From: JAWWPY01 sp963822825
GTDB taxonomy: Bacteria; Actinomycetota; Actinomycetes; Streptosporangiales; Streptosporangiaceae
Direction: 5' to 3'
DNA length: 64,000 nucleotides
Assembly (NCBI GenBank): GCA_963822825.1
Contig: CAWGIW010000008.1
Location: 186,001-250,000, forward strand
The position numbers and the translations under genes are program-made. The notes beneath the pieces were generated by a model. The model searched no databases. It saw nothing but the letters and a program-made list of their open reading frames with translations, and was not told where the DNA came from. The first letter of the stretch is position 1, and each line of letters starts with the position of its first letter. Positions 19,008 through 26,779 of this stretch are shown here, in pieces.

Positions 19008-19640
19008 ATGCAGTCCTCGGATCCCCAGCAGGCTGCGCTTTCGCCGCCCGGTGTGCTGAACATCGCCAACGGGCTGACCGCCCTGCGCCTAGGGCTCGTC
19101 CCCGTATTCGTCGCCATGCTGCTGGCCGGGGGGCCGGGCTGGCGGATCGCGGCTTTCGCGGTGTTCATCATCGCGTCCTTCACGGACCTGCTGGACGGGA
19201 AGATCGCGCGCCAGCGTGGCCTGATCACGGACTTCGGCAAGATCGCGGACCCGATCGCGGACAAGGCCCTGACCGGGGCAGCCCTGGTGACGCTCTCGGC
19301 CCAGGGGGCCCTCGCGTGGTGGGTGACGTGCGTGATCCTCGCCCGCGAGGTGGCCGTCACCGGGCTCCGTTTCTGGGTGATCCACCGTGGAGTCATCGCG
19401 GCCAGCCGTGGCGGCAAGGTGAAGACACTGCTCCAGGTGATCGCGATCGCGCTGTACGTCCTGCCGGGACCGCCCGGGATAGCGCGCGACGTGGTGATGG
19501 CCGCGGCGGTCGTGGTCACCCTGGCGACGGGTGTCAACTACGGCGTCCGCGCCGTCCGGCTGCGCCGTCGGCCCATGCCCGGCCGGCCGGCCGCCACGCC
19601 GCCCGGAAACCCCGCTGACTCAGCCGGAGAGGGACCGTGA
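19008..19640 (+). CDS. pgsA: CDP-diacylglycerol-glycerol-3-phosphate 3-phosphatidyltransferase
   Basis: 210 residues. This integral membrane enzyme makes phosphatidylglycerol phosphate from CDP-diacylglycerol. The CDP-alcohol phosphatidyltransferase motif D-x2-D-G-x2-A-R-x8-G-x3-D-x3-D is complete in DLLDGKIAR...DFGKIADPIAD, near residues 61-87. Four to five membrane helices are visible, and the C-terminus is a Pro/Arg-rich cytosolic tail. ATG 19008 is preceded by GGGGGAAAG. It overlaps cinA by 4 nt (GTGA), the conserved actinobacterial pgsA-cinA arrangement. Confidence 0.95.
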   Translation: MQSSDPQQAALSPPGVLNIANGLTALRLGLVPVFVAMLLAGGPGWRIAAFAVFIIASFTDLLDGKIARQRGLITDFGKIADPIADKALTGAALVTLSAQGALAWWVTCVILAREVAVTGLRFWVIHRGVIAASRGGKVKTLLQVIAIALYVLPGPPGIARDVVMAAAVVVTLATGVNYGVRAVRLRRRPMPGRPAATPPGNPADSAGEGP

Positions 19641-20143
19641 ACCAGCCGGGCCCGGCCGATTCGCGCAGCCGCCAGGCGGCCGGGAACATCATTGCCCTGC
19701 TGACCGCGCGCGAGCAGACGGTCGCGGTCGCCGAGTCGCTCACGGGCGGGCTGCTCGCCGCGGCCCTGACCGGTATCCCCGGGGCCTCGGCGGCCTTCCG
19801 CGGCGCGGTCGTGGCGTACGCGACCAGCCTGAAGGCGGCGCTTCTGGACGTCCCGGCCCTCATGCTCGAGACACGGGGGGCGGTCTCGCCCGAAGTTGCC
19901 GCGGCCATGGCCGAGGGTGTGCGCGGTCGCCTGGGGGCCTCGTTCGGCGCGGCCACCACAGGTGTGGCCGGCCCCGATGCCGCGGAGGGGAAACCTGTCG
20001 GTACGGTGCATATAGCCGTGAGTGCCGCCGGGACCACCACCGTCCGTAGCCTCACCCTGGCCGGGACCAGGGATGACGTACGGCAGCGCACGGTCGAGGA
20101 GGCTCTTGGCCTGCTCTGGCACCGGCTCAGGGAAGAGTACTGA
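19637..20143 (+). CDS. cinA: CinA-family nicotinamide-nucleotide amidohydrolase (PncC)
   Basis: 168 residues, only the C-terminal amidase domain of CinA; the N-terminal molybdopterin-binding half is absent, as is normal in actinomycetes. The domain deamidates nicotinamide mononucleotide in NAD recycling. The diagnostic segments are VAVAESLTGGLLAAALT near residue 31, PGASAAFRGAVVAYAT, and ATTGVAGPDAAEGKPVGTVHIA. The GTG start at 19637 overlaps the pgsA stop. clgR follows 112 bp downstream. Confidence 0.92.
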   Translation: MNQPGPADSRSRQAAGNIIALLTAREQTVAVAESLTGGLLAAALTGIPGASAAFRGAVVAYATSLKAALLDVPALMLETRGAVSPEVAAAMAEGVRGRLGASFGAATTGVAGPDAAEGKPVGTVHIAVSAAGTTTVRSLTLAGTRDDVRQRTVEEALGLLWHRLREEY

Positions 20144-20255
20144 TGATTACAGCGTTACGTCAGCAGCGAACACGGCTCTATGGGGTCTCCCCTACTGTCG
20201 GTTAGGGCGGGTACCGTGGAAGTCGACACACCCACTTCGCGAAGGGAGCGTGACG

Positions 20256-20756
20256 ATGGTCCTGCTTCGTCACTTGCTCGGTGACGTCTTGCGGCGACTG
20301 CGCCTTCGGCAGGGTCGCACCCTCCGCGAGGTCTCCGCAGCCGCCCGCGTGTCACTGGGCTACTTGTCCGAGGTCGAACGCGGGCAGAAAGAGGCATCTT
20401 CCGAGTTGCTGGCCGCCATCTGCACGGCGCTCGGCACTCCGCTATCGCACGTCCTGGGGGAAGTGTCCGATAGCTTCGCGCTCGCCGAACTGCAGAACGA
20501 GCCCGTGCTCGCGGGGGTCGGGGAGCGCACCGGGCAGTCCGGAAACGGCCTGCACTCCGCCGAGCGCGAGCTGGACGCCGCGGTGGCCCAGTCACTGCGC
20601 GGAGCCGGCCAGCCGGAACTGCGCATTCCGGCCGGGCGCACGCGGGGGATGGACTCGGGAGCGGTGCTGCATCCTGTCGCCCTGGACTCGGATCACCCGG
20701 TATTCGACGAGGTGGCGCGGCGCGTGCGCGACGCGACCGACATGGTGCCTGTCTGA
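20256..20756 (+). CDS. clgR: ClgR-type helix-turn-helix regulator
   Basis: 166 residues with an N-terminal Cro/C1 helix-turn-helix (LRQGRTLREVSAAARVSLGYLSEVERGQKEASSELLAAI, residues 15-52) nearly identical in pattern to ClgR, the activator of Clp protease and other stress genes in actinobacteria. Its position right after cinA is the conserved one. ATG 20256 has the ribosome site GAAGGGAG 9 nt upstream. The short palindrome CTTCGCGAAG at 20235-20244 overlaps that site and could serve autoregulation, but it does not match the published ClgR box well. ClgR proteins are often themselves Clp substrates; the C-terminus here (DATDMVPV) ends in small hydrophobic residues. Confidence 0.85.
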   Translation: MVLLRHLLGDVLRRLRLRQGRTLREVSAAARVSLGYLSEVERGQKEASSELLAAICTALGTPLSHVLGEVSDSFALAELQNEPVLAGVGERTGQSGNGLHSAERELDAAVAQSLRGAGQPELRIPAGRTRGMDSGAVLHPVALDSDHPVFDEVARRVRDATDMVPV

Positions 20757-20759
20757 CGG

Positions 20760-20930
20760 GCGCCCCGGCTGATACAGCCTGCGCCGACGCGCAGGCCAGT
20801 ACAGCCTGCGCTGACACGCAGCCTGCGGGGGCACACAGCCTGCGGGACGCAGCCTGCGGGGGGACACAGCCTGCCCCCTGCGGGGGACACAGCCTGCCCC
20901 CTGCGGGGGACACAGCCTGCGGGGACGCGG
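20760..20930. repeat. Intergenic GC-rich tandem repeats (about 23-bp period)
   Basis: Between clgR and the convergent rrf2-type gene lie many copies of the core ACAGCCTGCG. The best part is two copies of a 23-bp unit (GGGGGACACAGCCTGC plus a C-rich tail) around 20858-20920. The period is not a multiple of three, unlike the genic repeats in this window. No gene is seen here; the self-complementary CCCCCTGCGGGGG could act as a bidirectional terminator. Confidence 0.75.
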
Positions 20931-20931
20931 T

Positions 20932-21381
20932 TCAGGCCCAGGCGCGTGGATCGTCGGTGAGCTGGACGACGCGGTCCGGGAGCTGACCCGACACGATGTG
21001 GGCGAGCGTGACCTCTTCCAGGATGGCGCGTTCGTTGGCCCGCAACGCGATCCAGACACTCTGCAGAGGTTCAGCCGCCCCGATGTAGCCGATGTTCTCT
21101 GGCCGCTCGCCCCGTACCCCGACGAGCTGGCCGTCAATGGCCCGGATGATGTCGGCGAGCGAGATGTCCTCGGCCGGCCGGGCCAGCCAGAAACCGCCCT
21201 CAGGGCCCCGCTGGCTGCGCACCAGGCCCGCCCGGCGCAGCTGGGTCAGGATCGCCTCCAGGAACTTCCCCGGGATCTTCTGGGCCCGGGCCAGTTGCTC
21301 GGCGGTGACGTGGCTCCCGCCGGCCGTGGCGAGCTCGATGGCGGCACGGAGCGCGTAGTCGGCGCGGGCGGACAACCTCAT
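20932..21381 (-). CDS. Rrf2 family transcriptional regulator without Fe-S cysteines
   Basis: 149 residues starting at ATG 21381 (MRLSARADYALRAAIEL), the standard Rrf2 N-terminus. The winged helix includes VTAEQLARAQKIPGKFLEAILTQLRRAGLVRSQRGPEGGF. IscR, NsrR and RsrR have cysteines or other ligands in the loop before the dimerisation helix; this protein has no cysteine at all, so it is unlikely to sense through an Fe-S cluster of that type and is closer to CymR-like members. An ATG at 21390 is an alternative start. It transcribes away from the sugar operon. Confidence 0.85.
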   Translation of the reverse strand: MRLSARADYALRAAIELATAGGSHVTAEQLARAQKIPGKFLEAILTQLRRAGLVRSQRGPEGGFWLARPAEDISLADIIRAIDGQLVGVRGERPENIGYIGAAEPLQSVWIALRANERAILEEVTLAHIVSGQLPDRVVQLTDDPRAWA

Positions 21382-21534
21382 ATCAAGCATTATGCCCGGT
21401 GCGGCAGCAGCGGATGACCCAGCCAGGCAAGTCGGCCGCCCATTAGCCACAACTCGATCGGAAACCAGGAAACCCCGCGCCCCCGACCCCGCGCCCGACC
21501 CCGCGCCCCCGCCGGTCCCCCCACTGTGGATTCT

Positions 21535-21589
21535 CGTTATCGGTGAACTTTTTTGCCCCTATGGGGGCAAAAAAAGTTCACCGATAACG
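21535..21589. terminator. 55-nt near-perfect inverted repeat, candidate terminator overlapping the nagZ-like stop
   Basis: The arms are 21535-21559 and 21564-21589 with a TATG loop. They match over 25 bp with one extra A in the right arm (6 T against 7 A). The right arm encodes the last codons and the TGA (21578-21580) of the frame-corrected GH3 gene. The stem is unusually AT-containing for this genome. There is no T-run after the stem on the minus strand, so if it is a terminator it is of the tail-less type common in actinomycetes; an operator or a relic of a mobile palindrome is also possible. Confidence 0.55.
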
Positions 21590-23126
21590 GTTCTTGGGGG
21601 TTAGGGCCAGGAGTTCGGCGGCGGCTTGGGCGTTGGGATGGGCGGCGCCGTAGGTGGCGATGTAGCACCCCGGACGGCGGCCGCCACACGGGCAGGCCCA
21701 TCTCCAGGACGATCGCGTCCGGGCGGGCCTCCAGGACGCACGTCACCACCGCCTGGGCCACGGGATACCGGTGCGCGTCGCGGACCACGACGATGAGTGG
21801 CCGCCCGGCCGCCCGGGCGACCGTGGCCGCTACGAGCGCGGGCACCCCGGGCTCGGCGAAACCGGCTGGGACCCGCTGGATGGCGGCTGCGGGCAGCCAG
21901 GGGCCCAGACCCCACGGGACGCCCCCCACGGCGATGTTCTGCCGCCCGGAGACCTCGATCGCGATCGGGTCGGTGAGCGGGCGCACCGCACCGGACACCC
22001 GCACGGCCCGGCGGGCGGCCCGCAGCCCCACCTGGGCCCGCTCGCTGGCCGCGGCGGTCACTGAGGTTCGGCCGTCCGCCGCGCTGGCCCGGGCTCCGGC
22101 GGCCGCGGCGGTACCGGCGCTGGCCAGCCAGGCGCGCAATTCCGCCACCCGGGCGGCGGCCTCTTCCAGCCGCGCGGCCGGCAGCAGGCCCGCGGCGACG
22201 GCCGCGCAGAGAGCGCGGCGGACCGCGAGATAGCCATCCTCGCCTTGGTCGCGGCCCAGGCAGAGCACGTCTGTGCCGGCCGCCGCGGCCCGCACCGCCG
22301 CCTCGGGGATGCCGTACCGCGCGCTGACCGCGCGCATCTCCAGGGCGTCGGAGATGATCACTCCGGAGAATCCCCACTCGCCCCGTAGCAGCCCGGTCAG
22401 CGCGGCGGCCGACAGCGTCGCGGGCAGGTCGCCGGTGAGTTCGGGCACCCGGAGGTGGCCCGGCATGACGCACCGGACCCCCGCCTTGATGGCCGCGGTG
22501 AAGGGGGGCAGATCCCGCCGGGCCAGCAGGTCCAGGCTGGCGTCCACGGTGACGAGCGTGTCATGGGTGTCCAGCCGGGTGCTGCCGTGCCCGGGGAAGT
22601 GCTTCGCGCACGCGGCCACCCCCGCCGCCTGCAGCCCGGCGACCGCCGCCGCCGCGTGCCTGGACACGAGGGCGGTGTCGGCGCCGAACGACCTGATACC
22701 GATCACCGGGTTGTCCGCGGCGGTGTTTACGTCCACGGACGGGGCCAGGTCCACATTGAAGCCAAGCTCCGCGAGGTCCATGCCGAGCGCCCGGTAGACA
22801 TCCGCGGTGAGGTCCACGTCATCGACCGCGCCGAGCGCGGCATTCCCGGGGTACGGGCTGCCGGTCAGGTGGGCGATCCTCGTGACGTCGCCGCCCTCCT
22901 CGTCGATGGCGATCAGCGGCGCATCCCCAGCCGACCTCAGCGTGGCGGTGAGCCGGGCGATCTGCTCGGGGCCAGCGATATTGGGCCCGAACACGGTCAC
23001 CCCGGCCAGACCCCGGTCCAGCGCGGCCAGCACCCAGCGGGGCGCCTCGAGCCCCGGGAATGGGGGAATCAGGATCGCGTCGGCCAGCCTGGCCAGCGCC
23101 GGGTCGGCGGACAAGTCAGCGCTCAC
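21578..23126 (-). CDS. NagZ-type GH3 beta-N-acetylhexosaminidase, frameshift near the C-terminus
   Basis: 515 residues after correcting one extra base near 21685, which changes the tail from an Arg/Pro-rich readthrough to the expected YIATYGAAHPNAQAAAELLA ending; the stop is then at 21578. GH3 NagZ enzymes remove terminal N-acetylglucosamine. The signature KHFPGHGSTRLDTH (residues about 190-203) supplies the His/Asp acid-base dyad and SDALEM the Asp nucleophile; IDEEGGDV is also typical. There is no signal peptide, so the enzyme acts in the cytosol. The GTG start at 23126 overlaps the permease stop by 4 nt, so imported sugars are the likely substrate: chitobiose-like or cell-wall amino sugars. 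Confidence 0.85.
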
Positions 23127-24046
23127 CCCTTCACCGCCCCGGCGACCAGGCCGGTCACGAGGCGCCGCTGCACCAGCAGGAAGAACACCACCACGGGGAT
23201 CGTGTACAGCGTGGAGGCGGCCATGATCGGGCCCCATTCGGCGCCGCCTCGGCTGAAGAAGTACGTCACGTAGATCGGCAGCGTGTAGTCAGAGTGAGCC
23301 TGAAGCAGGAACGTGAGCGCCACGATGAACTCGTTGTAGGCGGTGATGAACGAGAAGATGCTGGTCGCCACCAGGCCCGGGGCGACGAGGGGGAACAGGA
23401 TGCGCCAGAAGATGCGGATCGGGCCGGCTCCGTCCACCGCCGCGGCCTCCTCGAGTTCCCTGGGCACCGTGGCCACGAAGTTGCGCAGCATCCAGATCGA
23501 GACGGGGAGGGCCTGCGCGGTGTACACGATCACCAGGCCCCCGAGATTCTGCAGCAGGTTGAGCCGGTTGAAGTCGAGGAACAGCGCGATGATCAGTGCC
23601 TGGCCTGGGATCATCTGCACGATCAGCAGCATGATCAGGTAGGAGGCACGGAACCGGAACCGGAATCGGGCCACCGCGATCGCGGCGAGCAGCGAGACGA
23701 CCGAGGCGGCCGCGACGGTCGTGATGGTCACGACGAGGCTGTTGCGGAAGAACAGCCAGACCGAGCCGATGCCCGACGCCTGGCCGCTCATCACCTGGCT
23801 GAAGTTGCCGAGGGTGGGGTGGGCCGGCAGCAGGTGCGGCGTCAGCGAGTAAATCTCCTGGGACGGCTTGAAGGCCGTGGAGATCATCCAGAAGATCGGG
23901 AACAACGTGAGCAGGGCGACCAGCAGCCCGGTGGCGTTGAGGGCCGTTTTTCTGGTTTTTCTGGCCGCGGCCGGGCTGAGCCGCGGCCGGCGGACGGCGC
24001 GCGGCGGTGCGGTCATGTCAGGGCTGGTCATGTCAGTGCTGGTCAT
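23123..24046 (-). CDS. Carbohydrate ABC transporter permease (MalG-like)
   Basis: 307 residues with six membrane helices. The conserved inner loop E-A-A-x3-D-G-A-x6-I-x6-P reads EEAAAVDGAGPIRIFWRILFPLVAP near residue 210. The first 15 residues are three near-copies of a pentapeptide (MTSTD, MTSPD, MTAPP), each with its own in-frame ATG (24046, 24031, 24016), encoded by 15-bp repeats. The first ATG overlaps the stop of the upstream permease (ATGA). It pairs with the MalF-like subunit; the ATPase (MsiK-type) is not encoded nearby, as is usual for actinomycete sugar transporters that share one ATPase. Confidence 0.93.
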   Translation of the reverse strand: MTSTDMTSPDMTAPPRAVRRPRLSPAAARKTRKTALNATGLLVALLTLFPIFWMISTAFKPSQEIYSLTPHLLPAHPTLGNFSQVMSGQASGIGSVWLFFRNSLVVTITTVAAASVVSLLAAIAVARFRFRFRASYLIMLLIVQMIPGQALIIALFLDFNRLNLLQNLGGLVIVYTAQALPVSIWMLRNFVATVPRELEEAAAVDGAGPIRIFWRILFPLVAPGLVATSIFSFITAYNEFIVALTFLLQAHSDYTLPIYVTYFFSRGGAEWGPIMAASTLYTIPVVVFFLLVQRRLVTGLVAGAVKG

Positions 24047-24055
24047 GTCAGGGCC
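24011..24055 (-). repeat. Three 15-bp repeats at the MalG-like gene start
   Basis: Units at 24011, 24026 and 24041 differ by one or two bases. Each contains an in-frame ATG on the minus strand, giving three possible start codons spaced by exactly five residues. Confidence 0.85.
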
Positions 24056-25059
24056 CCCTGCCGGACGGATGCCCGTACGTAGCCGACCGTGACGACGAGC
24101 AGGATGATCGTGAGGATCAGCGCCAGCGCGCCGCCCAGCCCGTAACTGGGCGGGAATGTGAACGCCTTGTCGTAGAGATAGAGCGACAGGTTGTACTCGT
24201 CGCGGTTGCCCAGCCCGCCGGTGAGCAGGTAGGTCTGCGTGAAAACGTTGAAGTCCCAGATCACCGACAGGAGCAGGAGAACCAGGAAGATGGGCTTGAG
24301 CAGCGGGTAGGTGATCCGCCGGAAGCCCTGCCAGGCCCCGGCGCCATCCACCCGGGCCGCCTCGTGCAACTCGGCCGGGATCGTCTTGAGCCCGGCCAGC
24401 ACGGTCACGGCGATGAACGGGAACGCCATCCACACGACCAGGATGGTGGCGACCGTGTAGGCGGGGAGCGCCCCCGAGGTAGTCCAGTTGAAGCCCGCCC
24501 AATCCGTGCTGCCCACCAGCCAGCGCGGCATCCTGGCCAGCGCCCAGTCCACCAGGCCACCGTCGGGGTTGAACATCCAGTAGAAGATGACGGTTCCGGA
24601 GACCGGGGGCGTGGCCCAGGCCAGCAGGGCGGCGGTGCTCACGAACACCGACATGAACCGGCCGAGCTTGTGCAGCAGGAGTCCCACCAGCGTCCCGGTG
24701 ACCAGGGTGAGCGTGACGGCCGCGGCGGCGAAAAGCACCGTGATCCGCAGTGAGAGCCAGAATTCGGGATCGGCGAAGGTCGTCGAGAAATTGCCGAGCC
24801 CCACCCATTGCACCGGCGCGGTGCCGTCGGTCTGCGGCAGGCCGTAGTTCTGGAACGCATACAGCGCCACCTGGACCACCGGCCAGATCAGGACCAGGCC
24901 GATCGCCGCCATGGACGGCAGCAGGAGCAGGTACGGCGCCAGGCGGTGACGGCGGATCAGTCCGCCGAGACGAGGCGTGTGGGGCGCCCGGCGGCCCAGG
25001 GACGCGCGCGGGGCGCCCGCTGCGTCCGCGCTCTGGCGGTGCGCGGCGGTATCCACCAT
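24043..25059 (-). CDS. Carbohydrate ABC transporter permease (MalF-like)
   Basis: 338 residues. After a basic N-terminal tail come six or seven membrane helices, beginning at APYLLLLPSMAAIGLVLIWP. The EAA-type loop reads HEAARVDGAGAWQGFRRITYPLLKP near residue 235. The start at ATG 25059 follows the binding-protein gene by 84 bp. It should form the channel together with the MalG-like subunit encoded downstream. Confidence 0.93.
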   Translation of the reverse strand: MVDTAAHRQSADAAGAPRASLGRRAPHTPRLGGLIRRHRLAPYLLLLPSMAAIGLVLIWPVVQVALYAFQNYGLPQTDGTAPVQWVGLGNFSTTFADPEFWLSLRITVLFAAAAVTLTLVTGTLVGLLLHKLGRFMSVFVSTAALLAWATPPVSGTVIFYWMFNPDGGLVDWALARMPRWLVGSTDWAGFNWTTSGALPAYTVATILVVWMAFPFIAVTVLAGLKTIPAELHEAARVDGAGAWQGFRRITYPLLKPIFLVLLLLSVIWDFNVFTQTYLLTGGLGNRDEYNLSLYLYDKAFTFPPSYGLGGALALILTIILLVVTVGYVRASVRQGALT

Positions 25060-25143
25060 CAGTGGGGCACTCTCCTCGTGGGGCGTCCCGGCCGGGGACC
25101 ACCGGGGGGGTGGCGGCCACCCGGCCAGGACGGCTATGGGGGA

Positions 25144-26496
25144 TCAGCCGGTTGGCGATCCGGTGTTGAGGACGTTCTCCAGTTCGGTGTTGGCCTTGCT
25201 CACGGTGGCGCTGAAGTTCGCGCCCTGCATGAGGGCCTTCATCATGGTCGGGATGATCGCGTCGGTCGCGTCGGCGGTCGCCCAGTTCTTCGAGTTCAGC
25301 GGCGAGATCTGGGTGTACTGGGCGGCCTTGGCGAAGCCGGCCATGACCGGGTCGCTGGCGTAGGCGCCGCCGCTGAGCTTCGAGGTGAATTCGGGGAAGA
25401 AGCCCTGGGCGTTGGCGAACGTGGTGGCGCGGGCCGGGCTGTCCATCACCGACACCAGGTCCCAGTCGGCCTGGGTGTACTTGCTCTTGACCCAGACGCC
25501 CAGGTCCGAGCCGCCCGAGAAGGCCGGAGCGGGAGTCGGGCCGTTTTCGCTCGGGATGGGGAACGAGGCCCAGTCAGCTTTGTACTTCGTGCTGACCGGG
25601 GTCATTTCCGCCTCGGCCCACGGGCCGTCGATGTACAGGTCGAGCTTGCCGAGGGCGAAGTCCTCGTTGGTGCCGCCCGAGGTGGCGCCGGGGGCGCCGA
25701 GTTCGGTCTGGCCGATGTACTTCGACGGCGACGTGTGCTGGGTGAGGTACAGGTCGGTGTAGAACTTGAGGCCGGCCTCGGATTGCGGGGTGGTCAGTTC
25801 GGCGACCCATTTGCCGTTGCGCTGCACCGCCACCTGACCGCCCGCGCCCCAGATGAAGCTGACGATGGCGTTCGTGTAGTTGCTCGGCGCGCCCAGCCCG
25901 TAGCTGCCCGGGTAGGCCTTCATCAGCGCCTTCGCGTCCGCCAGCAACTGCGCCCAGGTGGCCGGCGGCGCACCGATGCCGGCCTTGGCGAACTGGTCCG
26001 TGCGGTACCAGATGCCGCGCACCCCACCGAACCAGGGCACCGCGTAGACGTCGCCGCTCACCGTGTCGTTGGCCAGGTTGCCGGCGATGATCCCGGAGCC
26101 GTTGGACCACGCGTGCACGTCACTGGTGATGTTGGCCAGGGCGCCCTGCGCGGCGATGCCCGGCGTGTCGGTGTTCCCCAGCTCGGTGATGTCGGGACCG
26201 CCCTTGCCGCTGGCCAGGGCGTTGGTCCAGTCGGTCACGCGGCTGCCCCAGGGGATCCAGTCCACCACCACTTTGGTGTTCTTGTACTGGGGGAACTGCG
26301 TGTGGAACTGCGCGACGACCCCGTTCATCCAGGTCGTCTGGGACGGAACGGATGCCCCCATCCGCCATACGGTAAGTTTCGCGGGCACCGCCGCCCCGGA
26401 CGTTCCTCCGCCGCTGGCTGATGAGCCGCAGCCCGCGGCGGCTCCGGCGATTGTGATGACGGCGCCGATCGCGGCGGCCGATCTGGTGAACTTCAC
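25144..26496 (-). CDS. Extracellular sugar-binding lipoprotein (family 1)
   Basis: 450 residues starting at GTG 26496, with the ribosome site AAGGAG at 26505-26510. The N-terminus KFTRSAAAIGAVITIAGAAAGC is a lipoprotein signal peptide with lipobox AAGC, followed by the usual Ser/Gly linker. Family traits are LTVWRMG, PDITELGNTDTPG, IWYRTDQFAKAGI and PWAEAEMTPV. It is the ligand-binding part of the importer and the first gene of an operon of four: binding protein, two permeases and the cytoplasmic GH3 enzyme. That enzyme suggests N-acetylglucosaminyl oligosaccharides as ligand, which is inference. Confidence 0.93.
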   Translation of the reverse strand: MKFTRSAAAIGAVITIAGAAAGCGSSASGGGTSGAAVPAKLTVWRMGASVPSQTTWMNGVVAQFHTQFPQYKNTKVVVDWIPWGSRVTDWTNALASGKGGPDITELGNTDTPGIAAQGALANITSDVHAWSNGSGIIAGNLANDTVSGDVYAVPWFGGVRGIWYRTDQFAKAGIGAPPATWAQLLADAKALMKAYPGSYGLGAPSNYTNAIVSFIWGAGGQVAVQRNGKWVAELTTPQSEAGLKFYTDLYLTQHTSPSKYIGQTELGAPGATSGGTNEDFALGKLDLYIDGPWAEAEMTPVSTKYKADWASFPIPSENGPTPAPAFSGGSDLGVWVKSKYTQADWDLVSVMDSPARATTFANAQGFFPEFTSKLSGGAYASDPVMAGFAKAAQYTQISPLNSKNWATADATDAIIPTMMKALMQGANFSATVSKANTELENVLNTGSPTG

Positions 26497-26622
26497 TGGT
26501 GGATCTCCTTCCCGGCTTGGTTCCTCGTTTCGCGGGGGCACGTCCTGTGGGCGAACGCCTCCGGCACCGCTGTCCGGCCTGCCTGGTGAGTGCATCAGCG
26601 CCCAGGCGGGATTTATGCCAGT

Positions 26623-26684
26623 GAAACTAACAGGAAAGTTTCCTATCAGATAGAGTCTGTTGCCAGATTGAGACAGAATCTGTC
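26623..26684. promoter_or_regulatory. Candidate ROK operators in the divergent intergenic region
   Basis: Three inverted repeats lie between the sugar-binding gene and the ROK gene: GAAACT (26623-26628) with AGTTTC (26637-26642), the overlapping 13-bp palindrome AGGAAAGTTTCCT (26632-26644), and the perfect 13-bp palindrome GACAGAATCTGTC (26672-26684). The region is AT-richer than its surroundings. Divergent location and palindromic form fit autoregulation and operon control by the ROK protein, but binding has not been shown. Confidence 0.55.
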
Positions 26685-26779
26685 CCAGGCACGCCTGCGT
26701 CAGGACATGGCCACGGGTCAGGCCCGAGGACCTAGCAACCTGATGTCGGCGCGTGGCACGATCGCAGGAAGGGGGCGGC

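Noticed and set aside
20235..20244. ClgR autoregulatory box
   Set aside because: CTTCGCGAAG is palindromic but its spacing does not fit the published ClgR motif, and it overlaps the ribosome-binding site.
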